Shown: positions 51,642-61,877 of the stretch, piece by piece | How the letters are laid out: every line of letters starts with the position of its first letter | How positions within the stretch are numbered: the first letter of the stretch is position 1 | Assembly (NCBI GenBank): GCA_003576845.1 | Contig: QEVJ01000012.1 | Span: 1 to 63,320 of the forward strand | Length of the DNA stretch: 63,320 nucleotides | Direction of reading: 5' to 3' | Source: Planctomycetota bacterium | GTDB taxonomy: Bacteria > Planctomycetota > Planctomycetia > Pirellulales > PLA5 | Made by a program: the position numbers and the translations under genes | The notes under the pieces: generated by a model | Seen by the model: the letters and a program-made list of their open reading frames with translations, nothing else | What the model was told of the DNA's origin: nothing | The model's database searches: none

Positions 51642-53159
51642 TTACTCTTCCGCGACGATGAGTCGCCGCGGCTCGCCCTCCGGAGTGCGGATCGTCAGCT
51701 CGACCGGCCCCGTATGCGTGGCGACAGCGTCGCGAAATGCCGCTAGCGTGGAAACGTCGCGGTCCCCAACGCGGGAGATCAACATGCCTGCCGCAAGTCC
51801 CGCCCGCGCGGCGGGACTCTGCGCGGCGATGGACCGCACGGCGACGCAGCCCGTCGGAATCTCGATCAGTTCCTGTGGAGGAACGATCGCCGCAGGCCAC
51901 TCGACCCGCAACCCGCGCCACGCCGACGGTCGATCGGTCACCACGCGACGCCCCACGACGCGGGCCTTCGTTAGCTCGGCAGTCAGTTCGCTCGCGCGAC
52001 CCGCGCGGATGACCGACAAGCGCACGTTGGCCTCGGGCGGCAACCGGCTAATCCCAAGCACGAGGTCGTCGGCCGTCGCGATGGGAGCGCCGTCGATCGC
52101 AGTAACCCGGTCGTCGCGCCGCAGGCCGGCCCGTTCGCCAGGACCGCCGCGGACGACCCGCTCCACGCGAACGCCGGTTGCCGAGGTCGGCGCGCCGCCC
52201 AACAAGTCGGCCTCGGCGGGAGCCGGCTGAACGCCCAGGAACCCATACTCCACTTCGCGGCCGGCTTTGAGCGATTCCAATGCGCGGCGAAACACGTCGT
52301 CGACCGCGATCGCGAATCCGGCCGAGGTTTCATAGCCTACCTGCGCAGCAACGGCGGTCGTCAGGCCGATCATCTCCCCGCGAAGATTGACGAGCGCCCC
52401 ACCGCTCGTCCCGAGATTGAGTCGGGCGTCGGATTGAATCAAGCCGCCATAGTGATGGAGCGTCGTCTTTCCTTGGGCCGCGACGTCCTCGTCCGCGCTC
52501 GCCGGAAGCTTGCGGTCGACGTTGGCCACGATGCCCCAACTCGCGCTCGCCTGACCGTCGCGCGCGATTGCGTAGGGATTGCCCAGAGCAATGACCATCG
52601 TTCCGCGCCGCGCCGCGCTGCCATCGCCCAAGAGCATCGGCTTGAGCTTGAGTCCCTGCGCCGGCAGTCCGTCCGGCAAGACGAGTTCGAGAATGGCTAG
52701 GTCGCTCCGTGGGTCGGCGGCTTTGATTCGGGCCCGGTAAACCTTGCGATCGGCCGTCGTCACGTAATGGTCGACTTCGTAGTCCTCGTTATCGAAGCCG
52801 AGCACGTGATAGTTGGTCAGCACCAGCCCGGCGGCATCGACCACGACTCCGGAGCCAAAATAGGTGGGGACGAAATCGGAACTGAGCGGACTTATCCGGC
52901 GCAAGGCGGCCGGGTCGAGATCGAACGGCAACGGACGGTCGCCGTGGCGGCGACGCCTATCTTGTGCGATCGCGACGACCGACGGCGCACACGATTCGAT
53001 AACGCCCGTGACGACGCGCTCGAACTCCTCGGCGGCGGCAAGCGCTCGGCTGTCGGCCGGTTGAGCCGCAGCGCGACCGGCGAAGACTTCGATGCCGACG
53101 GCCACGCCAAGCAGCATGACCGCCGCGCGCATCCACCGTCGCCGAGACTCGAACGCCAT
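51642..53159 (-). CDS. HtrA-type serine protease with two PDZ domains
   Basis: A 505-residue periplasmic protease. The signal peptide is WMRAAVMLLGVAVGIEVFAG, cleaved near AAAQ. The triad is intact: His118 in VLTNYHVLG, Asp153 in DPRSDLAILEL and Ser252 in LNLGTSGGALVNLRG (GTSGG rather than the usual GNSGG). Two PDZ domains follow (about 300-390, with VERVVRGGPGERAGLRRDDRV, and about 420-505, with VRSIAAQSPAARAGLAAGML). Such proteases degrade misfolded exported proteins. The gene starts 18 bases after the recA stop on the same strand, so the two may be co-transcribed. No Shine-Dalgarno stronger than GGGGGCG is seen. Confidence 0.9.
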   Translation of the reverse strand: MAFESRRRWMRAAVMLLGVAVGIEVFAGRAAAQPADSRALAAAEEFERVVTGVIESCAPSVVAIAQDRRRRHGDRPLPFDLDPAALRRISPLSSDFVPTYFGSGVVVDAAGLVLTNYHVLGFDNEDYEVDHYVTTADRKVYRARIKAADPRSDLAILELVLPDGLPAQGLKLKPMLLGDGSAARRGTMVIALGNPYAIARDGQASASWGIVANVDRKLPASADEDVAAQGKTTLHHYGGLIQSDARLNLGTSGGALVNLRGEMIGLTTAVAAQVGYETSAGFAIAVDDVFRRALESLKAGREVEYGFLGVQPAPAEADLLGGAPTSATGVRVERVVRGGPGERAGLRRDDRVTAIDGAPIATADDLVLGISRLPPEANVRLSVIRAGRASELTAELTKARVVGRRVVTDRPSAWRGLRVEWPAAIVPPQELIEIPTGCVAVRSIAAQSPAARAGLAAGMLISRVGDRDVSTLAAFRDAVATHTGPVELTIRTPEGEPRRLIVAEE

Positions 53160-53177
53160 CGTCGCCCCCGGTTGGGG

Positions 53178-54356
<1,179 letters not shown>

Positions 54357-54380
54357 CCGGAAGACTCCTTGAATCGTAAC

Positions 54381-54406
54381 GGGGGCTAGGGGCCGGGGGC
54401 TAGGGG
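54381..54406 (+). repeat. G-quadruplex-type tract in the recA leader
   Basis: GGGGGCTAGGGGCCGGGGGC continuing TAGGGG gives four G-runs of four to five bases with loops of two to three, an almost ideal quadruplex pattern on the + strand. recA is transcribed from the minus strand, so the G-rich strand is the template. It lies 25 to 50 bases upstream of the recA start and inside its predicted leader. Confidence 0.65.
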
Positions 54407-54486
54407 CAAGCCGCGGGGTCGGGATTCGGCATTCAAGATTCGAGAACAAACGACACGCGTAAGACTTTGTGTCTGTACGTATGAAT

Positions 54487-54515
54487 AGTGTATCGGTGTT
54501 CACGTTTGGTTGCAA
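54487..54515 (-). promoter_or_regulatory. Predicted recA promoter
   Basis: On the minus strand TTGCAA (54515-54510), 17 bp, TACACT (54492-54487): both close to the sigma-70 consensus with ideal spacing. Transcription would begin near 54480, giving a leader of about 124 nt. No LexA box of a known type was recognised in this 505-base region (54357-54861). No promoter for the + strand cyanophycinase gene was identified in it. Confidence 0.55.
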
Positions 54516-54861
54516 GAGGGAATTCCGGACGATTTCTGGGAAAGTTCCCAATCGACCGGCTAGGAATGCCGGCCCGAAAAAGCTTGCAATTGGCGGGATT
54601 TCAACGAGAATCGGGGCCGAACCTCGCAAATCGCCGTCGTGAACAACCCTCATTCGTGGGGAATACCAACGCGAATCGGGGTTGACGCATTCACCGCGGT
54701 GGATATGTTTTCGCCCATCGGACCGCCGATCGGGTGGAGAAACCGCTCGCCGTGCGAATTCCGAACCGGAGCGAGCAGCGTCTCTCACGAGCCTGCTCGC
54801 GGGAACCCGTCGCCAGCGTGTTCCCGGACAAACCCTACACGACAACAGGAGGTTGTTCATC

Positions 54862-56247
54862 GTGAGACGCCCAGCGTCGATTTGCCTCGTCACCTTGGCG
54901 TGCCTGATTCCTTGTTCGCTCGGGCGGGGCGAAGAACCGCAAGGATCGCTGTTGATCGTCGGCGGCGGTCTGCGGTACGCCAATACTCAAGTCTGGTCTC
55001 GGTTCGTCCAACTGGCCGCCGAACGGTCGGAGAAATCTCAGCGGGGAACGCCTCACCTCGCCGCCGTTTCTACGGAGCGCGCTGCCGATGACGCGAATAT
55101 CGTCGCGGCCAAGGGCGAGGGCCCAATCGACGCAGCCAACTCCGGACCCGTAAAACGCCTCGCCGCCTCCGGCACAAGGCCGAAGATCGCCGTCTTTCCC
55201 ACCGCCAGCAGCAGCCCCAAGGAAACGGGCGAGCGCGTGGCGAAGGCGCTCGAAGAGTACGGCGCCGAGGCGTTCGTCGTGCCCGTCGCCGTCCGAAACA
55301 TGGATGTCGACTATCAGCAGGCCGTCCACGATCCCAAGATCATCGAGCAGGTGCAACAGGCCGACGGCGTGTTCTTCACGGGCGGCGCACAGGAACGCAT
55401 CGTCCGCACGCTGTGCGACGAATCCGGCAAGAACACGCCGCTGCTCGACGCGGTGTGGGCCGTCTATCGTTCAGGCGGCGTCGTTGCCGGCACGAGCGCC
55501 GGCGCCGCCGTGATGAGCCACATCATGTGCCGCGATGCCAAAGAAGTTCTGCGCACGCTCGAATCCGGCGTGTCGATGGGCAAGGAAGTTGACCGGGGCC
55601 TGGGATTTCTCGACAACCAGTGGTTCGTCGATCAACACGCGCTCGTCCGCGGACGGTTCGCGCGGGCGCTCGTGATCATGAAATCGCAGAATCTCAAGTA
55701 CGGCATGGGCGTCGACGAGAATACGGCCGTCGAAGTCCGCAACGGGGCCGACGCGACCGTGATCGGCGAGAAAGGCGCGCTCGTGCTCGACCTTTCCGAA
55801 GCGGCCAGCGACGACAAGGCCGAGGGCTTCAACGTCAAGAATGCGAAATTGAGCTACCTCGAGCACGGCGACGCGATCAATCTCAAGACGCTGGCGGTGA
55901 AGCCGTCGCCCGAGAAGGAGAAAGGCGAAAAGCTCGACCCCAAGGCGCCGGACTTTCGCCCAGCAGAGAACCGGCCGTTGTTCTTCAACGACATCCTCGG
56001 GAACACGGCGGTCGTCGACCTGATGTCCAAGCTCATGGAGAACCGCCGCGACGAGGCGATCGGTCTGGCGTTCGACGGCCGCGCCGCGCAAGAAGCGGCG
56101 AACACCAGCGGGTTCGAGTTCCGCTTCTATCGCGGCCCCGACAGCCACGGCTGGCTCACGGGCCAGTTCGGCGGCGCGTCGTACACCGTGTCGAACGTGC
56201 GGCTCGACGTGCGGCCGGTAAAGATTCAAGGCCCGCTGTACAAGTAA
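54862..56247 (+). CDS. Secreted cyanophycinase-like peptidase (S51 family)
   Basis: A 461-residue protein. GTG 54862 with AGGAGG nine bases upstream was chosen; upstream frame is not convincing. Signal peptide: [20 protein letters not shown]. Peptidase motifs: [12 protein letters not shown] at the start of the fold, [25 protein letters not shown], nucleophile Ser (near 212) in [12 protein letters not shown] and [16 protein letters not shown] with the catalytic His. Cyanophycinase cleaves Arg-Asp polymer; no cphA is in the window, and a 50-residue insert after the first strand plus a 140-residue C-terminal extension make it larger than the typical 270-300 residues. It may cleave another aspartyl-type polymer outside the cell. 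Confidence 0.82.
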   Translation: MRRPASICLVTLACLIPCSLGRGEEPQGSLLIVGGGLRYANTQVWSRFVQLAAERSEKSQRGTPHLAAVSTERAADDANIVAAKGEGPIDAANSGPVKRLAASGTRPKIAVFPTASSSPKETGERVAKALEEYGAEAFVVPVAVRNMDVDYQQAVHDPKIIEQVQQADGVFFTGGAQERIVRTLCDESGKNTPLLDAVWAVYRSGGVVAGTSAGAAVMSHIMCRDAKEVLRTLESGVSMGKEVDRGLGFLDNQWFVDQHALVRGRFARALVIMKSQNLKYGMGVDENTAVEVRNGADATVIGEKGALVLDLSEAASDDKAEGFNVKNAKLSYLEHGDAINLKTLAVKPSPEKEKGEKLDPKAPDFRPAENRPLFFNDILGNTAVVDLMSKLMENRRDEAIGLAFDGRAAQEAANTSGFEFRFYRGPDSHGWLTGQFGGASYTVSNVRLDVRPVKIQGPLYK

Positions 56248-56290
56248 GCGTTGCAAGCGCGGACCGTTCGCCGATCAATCGCCGTTTGGT

Positions 56291-56962
56291 TTATTTGCTG
56301 GATGCGCGCAAGTCGCGAGCGTGGCTTTCCTTGAGTCGCGCGAGGATTTGCGACTCCGTGTAGAGCATACCCGTCGGCGTGTCGTAGTCGCGCGTGCGCG
56401 GGCCGTCGGCCAAGCGGCGGCTGATGTCTTTGCCCGCCTTGGACTCGGTGAGCGCGGCCAAGACCTCGTTGCCGTTGGGCAGCTTGAGGATGTCGGCCAC
56501 CTGGCGGTCTCCGCCCTTCGTGGCACAGAGTCGGCGGAGATAGTCGTATTGTTCGGCGGAGCCGCCCGTGCTTCGCATGAACTTCTGGCCGCTCTTGGTC
56601 CGCAATTGCCGCACGACGAAGTCGTCGTCGGGACAGATTTGGCCGAGCAGCGCTTGTTGATCGGAAACCTTCCAGCCGAGTTTCGCAAGCTGCGCGAGGA
56701 GCGGCTTGATCTGGCCCTGTGAAAGGACGTCGCCCGGCCGATAGTTCGGCAGAGAGCGGCAATATTTTTTGGCGGCCGACTCGACCGACTTCCAATCGGG
56801 CATCGACGCTTTTTGCGCCGGCTGATTCGCAGCATCGCTTGGCGCGGCGGCCGAGGCACCGGCAGGCGGCGCAGAAGCGGCATGTGAAGGCACGGCGAGC
56901 GTCCACGCCGCGGCCGACAGCCCCAGACCCAACGAACCCCATACCGTGCGGCGTGTCTGCAT
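56291..56962 (-). CDS. Exported protein with Tat-like N-terminus, unknown function
   Basis: A 223-residue protein. ATG 56962 (GAGGAC upstream) begins MQTRRTVWGSLGLGLSAAAW; TRRTVWG resembles a twin-arginine motif but the third consensus residue is weak, so a Sec signal is also possible. The mature part starts with an Ala/Pro linker (ASAPPAGASAAAP), then helices: WKSVESAAKKYCRSLPNYR, LLAQLAKLGWKVSDQQALL and ARLKESHARDLRASS. Cysteines are at CRSLP, CPDDDF and CATKG. No family is recognised. It converges on the cyanophycinase gene with a 43-base gap. Confidence 0.65.
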   Translation of the reverse strand: MQTRRTVWGSLGLGLSAAAWTLAVPSHAASAPPAGASAAAPSDAANQPAQKASMPDWKSVESAAKKYCRSLPNYRPGDVLSQGQIKPLLAQLAKLGWKVSDQQALLGQICPDDDFVVRQLRTKSGQKFMRSTGGSAEQYDYLRRLCATKGGDRQVADILKLPNGNEVLAALTESKAGKDISRRLADGPRTRDYDTPTGMLYTESQILARLKESHARDLRASSK

Positions 56963-57551
56963 GATGACGTCCTCGTTTCGTGGCAAAGTTCGAGCGATCC
57001 GTACAAACCTACCTTATGGAACCGTTGCCCGAGCCGCTTCGCATACGGGATTTTCCGGGGCCTGGCGAGGAAAATCGGTTGACAATCCGCTGCAAATCGC
57101 GGTGACAAAACGGGTTAGCGGCGTCCTTAATGGGTAGGGCCGACGCGGAGTTAAAGCAGTTTGCCCCCGGTGTATTCACCGGGGGCTAAATGGCGCCGGG
57201 CTAAATGAGGAAGCAACTATGGCTACCATCGTCGTTTTTTTGCCGAACCCTTCGCCCAGCGATTCCGTAAGCAATAGATCGGTCGCACCGCTCGCGGAAC
57301 CAGGACGGTTTGTGCGAGGCGGTCGCACCGATTCGGCTGCTGCGTCGCCCCAAGCTACCCAGCTTAACGACCTGCCGAAATGGCGCGCGGAGGAACCGCC
57401 CGCCAACTCTGACTCCTTCCGCCCTATGTCGAAAAGGAATTCCGACGCCCCCGGTTGGCTGCGTTGCCTGGAGAGTCGCGATCGGTTAGGATGCGTCCTG
57501 CCGTCCGGATCTCTCACGTCTGTCGCGCCGCCGGACAAAAGGAGTAGCGAC
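56963..57551. other. 589-base intergenic region with a family C palindrome
   Basis: The region between two genes contains the palindrome at 57163-57206. An in-frame extension of the next gene starts at ATG 57219, which follows GAGGAAG, but its product up to 57551 (MATIVVFLPNPSPSDSV and on) has no sequence character of a conserved domain, so I treat it as non-coding. I see nothing else here. Confidence 0.5.
57163..57206. repeat. Intergenic palindrome, family C copy 3
   Basis: GCCCCCGGTG-tatt-CACCGGGGGC is a perfect 10-bp-arm palindrome (57163-57186), followed by TAAATGGCGCCGGGCTAAATG, which repeats the tail of the same unit. The element matches copies at 30689, 31252 and 61826. Confidence 0.85.
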
Positions 57552-57785
57552 ATGCCCACGAGCACGTATTTCTTGCAGGAGTGTCCGACTTGCGGCCGCA
57601 GGGTCGAAGTTCGGGTGGAGTACTTGGGCCGTCGCGTGTATTGCGATCACTGCAACGGGCGGTTCGTCGCCGAAGACCCCAACGGCGTGGAATCGGGCTC
57701 GGTGGCGATGTCCGGCCGCGATTTGATCGCTCGCGCGAACCGGCTCCTGCAAGCCGTCGAAGCTCGCCAGGCGCGCACGGCATAG
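57552..57785 (+). CDS. Small zinc-ribbon protein
   Basis: A 77-residue protein. ATG 57552 has GGAG seven bases upstream. One zinc ribbon is present: LQECPTCGRRVEVRVEYLGR followed by VYCDHCNGRFVAEDP (four cysteines as CPTC and CDHC). The last 25 residues form a helix (DLIARANRLLQAVEARQA). The ribbon resembles those of the double zinc-ribbon membrane protein at 32519. It has no signal peptide. It could bind nucleic acid or protein. It is followed by the phosphatase gene after 40 bases on the same strand, and may be co-transcribed with it. Confidence 0.75.
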   Translation: MPTSTYFLQECPTCGRRVEVRVEYLGRRVYCDHCNGRFVAEDPNGVESGSVAMSGRDLIARANRLLQAVEARQARTA

Positions 57786-57825
57786 CAGAATCGTCTTCGT
57801 CGCGCGTTAGCGCTCAAGCGGCATC

Positions 57826-58449
57826 ATGATCTTGTTCCTCGTCCGCCACGGCGAAAGTCAGTTCAACGCCGAAGGCCGGATTCAAGGGCAGCTCGACGTT
57901 CCGCTTTCCGATCTCGGTCGCCGACAAGCACTCGCCGTGGCCGAGCGCTTTGCGGCCGAGCCGCTCGATACGATCTATTCCAGTCCCTTGTCGCGCGCGC
58001 TCGATACGGCGAGCGAGATCGCCGCGCGATTGAACATCGACGTGCGGATCGACGAACGCCTCAAGGAGATTCATGCCGGTGCGTTTCAAGGACTCACGCG
58101 GCGCGAGATGGCCGAGCGCTATCCGGACGAAGAGCGCCGCTGGACGGCGCGCGAACCCGACTTTCGCGTGCCCGGCGGCGAAACGCGGCGCGAACTCGGC
58201 CGGCGCGGCCGGGCGGCGCTCGAAGCGATTCGCGAGACGCAGCTTGACCGCGTCGCCGTCGTCGCGCACGGCGCGATTCTCTCGGCCACGCTCAAGGCGC
58301 TCTTGGACATTCCCGTCCACCGCGCCCCCTTCCACTTCTACAACGCGGCGGTCACGAAGATCCTCTGGAAGCACGAGCCGATCGTCGACACGCTCAACGA
58401 GACGGAGCACCTCCGCGGCTTGGACACCCGCGGGTTCGGCGATCTGTGA
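57826..58449 (+). CDS. Histidine phosphatase (phosphoglycerate mutase-like)
   Basis: A 207-residue cytosolic enzyme. The phospho-acceptor is His8 in LFLVRHGESQFNAEGRIQG, with the arginine before it. PLSDLGRRQALAVAERF and TIYSSPLSRALDTASEIA are the second family blocks; the second histidine is in VVAHGAILSATL, and the acidic acid/base residue in LKEIHAGAFQG. Family members include cofactor-dependent mutases and CobC/alpha-ribazole phosphatases. The specificity cannot be settled by motif. It lies next to a zinc-ribbon gene and is followed by an AT-rich inverted repeat that may end its transcript. Confidence 0.88.
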   Translation: MILFLVRHGESQFNAEGRIQGQLDVPLSDLGRRQALAVAERFAAEPLDTIYSSPLSRALDTASEIAARLNIDVRIDERLKEIHAGAFQGLTRREMAERYPDEERRWTAREPDFRVPGGETRRELGRRGRAALEAIRETQLDRVAVVAHGAILSATLKALLDIPVHRAPFHFYNAAVTKILWKHEPIVDTLNETEHLRGLDTRGFGDL

Positions 58450-58615
58450 GAAATGCAGAATGCAGGGCGGAGAATGAAGAATGCAAAATGAAGAATGCAA
58501 AATGGCAACGATTTAGCCCATGCCGGCCGTCTGAACTGCATCGCGCAGACGCCCACGTGCGGATACGCATATCCCCCGCATTTTTCATTCTTCATTTTTC
58601 ATTTTGCATTTTGCC
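58450..58615. repeat. AT-rich inverted repeat between convergent genes
   Basis: The left arm (about 58460-58505) is a tandem of AATGAAGAATGCAAAATG-type units. The right arm (about 58575-58615) is its imperfect inverse, TTCATTCTTCATTTTTCATT. The arms are about 45 bp, separated by about 70 bp of GC-rich sequence. This is the most AT-rich stretch in the window. It lies exactly between two convergent genes and would form a hairpin in either transcript; it may act as a bidirectional terminator. Confidence 0.75.
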
Positions 58616-58630
58616 TTTCCTCCGCCCGCC

Positions 58631-59962
58631 CTACGCGAACTTCGTCCGGCCGGGCTTGGCGACCGGCGGGACTTCCAGCGGGCCGAATTCGTACTTGGCC
58701 GGCGAGAGGTCTTCCTTCGAGTTGATCGCTTCATCCCACGTTAGCGTCCGGCCCGTATACGTGCACATTCGGCCGAGGATCGCCAGCATGGAACTCGTCG
58801 CCATGTAGTCGCCGTTATAGATAACCTCGCCTTTGCGCATCGCGGCGAACATTTCCTTGTGCTCGTTGTCGTACATGTTCGGAGTGGCGCCGCGATACCG
58901 CCACTTTTCGCCGCCGGCGACGATTTCGTTCTTGAGGATCCGCGCCTGCCCTTTCGTGCCGAAGAAGTAATCCTCCGTGTCCATCGACGTGCCGTCTTGC
59001 TGGCGGCAGAACGCGAACACGCGCACGCCGTTTTCGTATTCGTACACGACCGCGTGATGATCGAAGATGTTGCCGAACTCAGGCGCCGTGCGCACCTGGC
59101 GGCCGCCCAAGCCCGTTGCGCGGACCGGCGGCTTGTCGCCCATGACCCAGCTCGCCTTGTCGAGGCTGTGAACGTGCTGCTCGACGTTATGATCGCCGGA
59201 GAGCCACGTGTAATACAGCCAGTTGCGAATCTGGTACTCCATATCGGTCCACTCCGGCTTGCGGGCTTTGTGCCAGAGGAACCCGGCGTTGTAGTTCTCT
59301 TGCACCGCGATGATGTCGCCGATCGCGCCGTCCTGCACGCGCTTCATCGTTTCGCGCACGCCGAGATCGTAGCGCCAACACAGGCCGGAAACGACGGTCA
59401 GCTTCTTTTCCTGCGCGATCTTGTTCGCGGCCATCACCCGGCGAATGCCCGGCGCGTCGACGGCGACCGGCTTTTCCACGAAGCAATGCTTGCCGGCGTT
59501 GACGGCGTACTCGTAATGAGCCGGGCGGAAGTGCGGCGGCGTGGCCATCAGCACCACGTCGATGTCGACGAAGTCGATCAGCCGCTTGTATGCCTCGAAC
59601 CCGTCGAAGCAATGGTCTTCGGCCACGGTGGCGCGGTTCGGATCGCGGCGGGCGAAGTGCTCGCGGGCATGACGGACCTGATCCGGAAACAAATCGGCCA
59701 GTGCCACAAGCCGGTTGTTCGGATCGGCATTGAGCGCGTTCTCCGCCGCGCCCACGCCGCGACCGCCGCAGCCGATCAAGCCGAACCGAATCGCGTCGTC
59801 GCCGGCCGCGTGGACCATGCGGGGAATCGCGAGATTCGCCGCCGCGATGCCGCCCGCCGCGAGGGCCGATCGCCTCAGAAACGCGCGCCGCGAAGGAGGC
59901 GGCGACGCTTCGGCGTGGGGCGAAGGCTGGGGCGTGGAACGAGGGTTCGCAGATTGGCCCAT
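58631..59962 (-). CDS. Tat-exported Gfo/Idh/MocA-family oxidoreductase
   Basis: A 443-residue protein. ATG 59962 has AAGGAG six bases upstream. A twin-arginine signal is clear: SRRAFLRRSALAAGGIAAAN, cleaved near VHAAG. The Rossmann domain shows RFGLIGCGGRGVGAAENAL and VALADLF; GKHCFVEKPVAVDAPGIRRV holds the family EKP motif. The second domain includes YYTWLSGDHNVEQHVHSLDKASWVMG with the conserved His pair, then NEHKEMFAAMRKGE. Members oxidise or reduce sugars with NAD(P), and planctomycetes carry many exported copies. The substrate is unknown. Cofactor export by Tat after folding fits the signal. Confidence 0.9.
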   Translation of the reverse strand: MGQSANPRSTPQPSPHAEASPPPSRRAFLRRSALAAGGIAAANLAIPRMVHAAGDDAIRFGLIGCGGRGVGAAENALNADPNNRLVALADLFPDQVRHAREHFARRDPNRATVAEDHCFDGFEAYKRLIDFVDIDVVLMATPPHFRPAHYEYAVNAGKHCFVEKPVAVDAPGIRRVMAANKIAQEKKLTVVSGLCWRYDLGVRETMKRVQDGAIGDIIAVQENYNAGFLWHKARKPEWTDMEYQIRNWLYYTWLSGDHNVEQHVHSLDKASWVMGDKPPVRATGLGGRQVRTAPEFGNIFDHHAVVYEYENGVRVFAFCRQQDGTSMDTEDYFFGTKGQARILKNEIVAGGEKWRYRGATPNMYDNEHKEMFAAMRKGEVIYNGDYMATSSMLAILGRMCTYTGRTLTWDEAINSKEDLSPAKYEFGPLEVPPVAKPGRTKFA

Positions 59963-60251
59963 CGAAAGGCTCCTTACGAGAGACTGGCAAGCGTAGGTGG
60001 GATTCTCAATGCGTCGTCGCCGAAGGCAGGCAGCGCGGCGAAGGAGGGAGACGCGTCGACGGTCTATTGTAAGTCCCGGCACTTTGCGTCGCCATCCCCG
60101 TTTTCGGCGGTATGGGCGTGGGCGGGCGACACCCTTTGTTGCAAGAGCTGCTGGATTCGGCTTCCGCGCGCAGTGCCCATCAGGCGGGCGCGGATAAAGT
60201 CGATCGAGAATGGTAATTCATTTGGCCGCTTTGCCTAGCCTAAGAGTTGGT

Positions 60252-61664
60252 TTACGAGTTGGCCAGCACGGCTTGGACGAACCCCTGGCGGGCGACGTTC
60301 GTGATTCGGCTCGGCGAAATGCGCGAGAGCACGCCTTCGTAGCGGCCGTTGACCGTGGCGAGGCCGAGCGTGAGGTACATCTCGCGGACGGCGAGACCGG
60401 AATCTCCGTCGCAGACCACGCTGAGCTTGGCCGGCTCGACGTAATCCTGCACCACGCGCGGCGTCGCCGGATCGACGGCGCAAAGCGTTTGCCATTCGTC
60501 GCGCGGACATTCGCGGCCGATGACGACGCCGTAGCCGCGGCCTTCGCTCGTCGGTTTGATGACGAACTCATCTTGGTGCCCGGCGACGTAAGCGAGCAGG
60601 TCGATTTCCGCGCCGTCGCGGACGACGCGGCCCGGTTGCAGCCGCGCCGTCCAGAGCACGTTGTCCGCGACGAATTGCCGCTCCGCCTCGGACATCAACT
60701 CCGCAGTCTCGGGCAGCGCGAGGATGCCCAGAAGCGATTTGTCTTCGGCGATCGACTGGGCCGCCAGATTATTCACCGCGGCGAACGCTCCGGCTTTCTG
60801 CGCCGCGAGGAACGCGGCATAGCGCACGTCGAATCCGTCGCGCCAGCAGTGATTGCGGCTCGTGGGAACGCTGATGCGGAATTTGTCGTAAGTGAGCGAG
60901 ATCGGCTGGCCGCGATGCGTCGCGCGGCGGCCGTCGAACGCGAGTTCTTCCGCTGGAGCAATCCGAGCGATTCGGCCGCGGCTCGCGAAATCGTCGAGCA
61001 TCAGGTCGAGTTCGTGCGTGAGGCGATTCTCGTCGGTGAGCAGCACGGCGAGACCCGGCTCGACGCTGCCCGCGGCGGTGGCGGCGCGTTCGATTTCAAT
61101 GAGTCCGTCGACGAGGGCCGTGGCGCGGATCGTGGCGGGCATCCGCGCGGCATCGCCGAGCACGCCCAGTTCGCCGAGGGCCGTACCGGTGGTCTTCGTG
61201 AACGCCGCCGCGTGCATGAATCCGGCCGGACAACCCGTGTTGAGCTCGATGATCCGAATTCGCCCGTCTTCGGCGACGACGGCGTCGTAGCGTGAGATGG
61301 CTTGCCAATACCTTGCGCCGGGCGTCTTCGCGAGATAGGGGAAGATGCGGCGGTAGTCGCCGGCGAGTCGCTCGGAGCGCTCCGGCGACGCGAGAATCCA
61401 CCCGACGACGCGGTCGACGATCGCAAAGAGCCGCTCGGCGGTTTGGCGGAGCGCGGCGACGTCGGCCGCATCGAGCAGCAGCGCGGAAAGCGCGACCGAG
61501 AGATTCTTGAGGCCGCCGAATGATTTGTCGTGCTGCCCTAGCCGGGCGTCGGCGGCGGCGAGGACTTCGGCAAGCCGCGCTCGGTCGCGGCCGCACCAAT
61601 CGGCGAGCGCCGCGGCCAGTTGCCGCGAGGGTCCTAGGTCCAATCGCGGCTGGGCGTCACTCAT
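60252..61664 (-). CDS. ATP-grasp-like ligase, glutathionylspermidine-synthase-related
   Basis: A 470-residue cytosolic protein. The central part has RIRIIELNTGCPAGFMHAAA, with a metal-type Glu-x-Asn, and the C-terminal part has EFVIKPTSEGRGYGVVIG, where Lys and the following glycines suit ATP binding. DYVEPAKLSVVCDGDSGLAVREMYLTLG follows. The layout, with the ELN motif before the lysine loop, points to a permuted ATP-grasp of the glutathionylspermidine-synthase kind (inference). It would join a carboxylate to an amine, but no partner gene for peptide or polyamine is close. The flanking gaps are 59963-60251 and 61665-61877. Confidence 0.6.
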   Translation of the reverse strand: MSDAQPRLDLGPSRQLAAALADWCGRDRARLAEVLAAADARLGQHDKSFGGLKNLSVALSALLLDAADVAALRQTAERLFAIVDRVVGWILASPERSERLAGDYRRIFPYLAKTPGARYWQAISRYDAVVAEDGRIRIIELNTGCPAGFMHAAAFTKTTGTALGELGVLGDAARMPATIRATALVDGLIEIERAATAAGSVEPGLAVLLTDENRLTHELDLMLDDFASRGRIARIAPAEELAFDGRRATHRGQPISLTYDKFRISVPTSRNHCWRDGFDVRYAAFLAAQKAGAFAAVNNLAAQSIAEDKSLLGILALPETAELMSEAERQFVADNVLWTARLQPGRVVRDGAEIDLLAYVAGHQDEFVIKPTSEGRGYGVVIGRECPRDEWQTLCAVDPATPRVVQDYVEPAKLSVVCDGDSGLAVREMYLTLGLATVNGRYEGVLSRISPSRITNVARQGFVQAVLANS

Positions 61665-61825
61665 GGCGGTCGTGGCGCCGCGGTTCTCGCAGCCGTCGCG
61701 GTGGGAGCGGGTTCGATGGCGGTGGTTTGCCCTTTCGTGGAAAGCGTACCACGCGAAACGGCGGCGCGCAAGACCGCGGCAGCGCCGATGCGTGCGACGG
61801 GGCCGAATTGTGTGGAAAGCGCATT

Positions 61826-61868
61826 GCCCCCGGTGTGTTCACCGGGGGCTAAATGACGCCGGGGCTGA
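61826..61868. repeat. Intergenic palindrome, family C copy 4
   Basis: GCCCCCGGTG-tgtt-CACCGGGGGC at 61826-61849 is a perfect palindrome, then TAAATGACGCCGGGGCTGAAT, the same tail unit as in copy 3. It lies between the TPR gene end and the ATP-grasp gene start, both on the minus strand. Confidence 0.85.
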
Positions 61869-61877
61869 ATCCGCGGG

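Noticed and set aside
54357-54861. LexA (SOS) box in the recA upstream region
   Set aside because: No CTGT-N8-ACAG, GAAC-N4-GTTC or similar known box was seen. A planctomycete-specific box could be missed by eye.
57219-57551. N-terminal extension of the small zinc-ribbon gene
   Set aside because: ATG 57219 has a fair Shine-Dalgarno, but the added residues show no conserved sequence, and ATG 57552 has GGAG and starts at the ribbon. Peptide data could reverse this.
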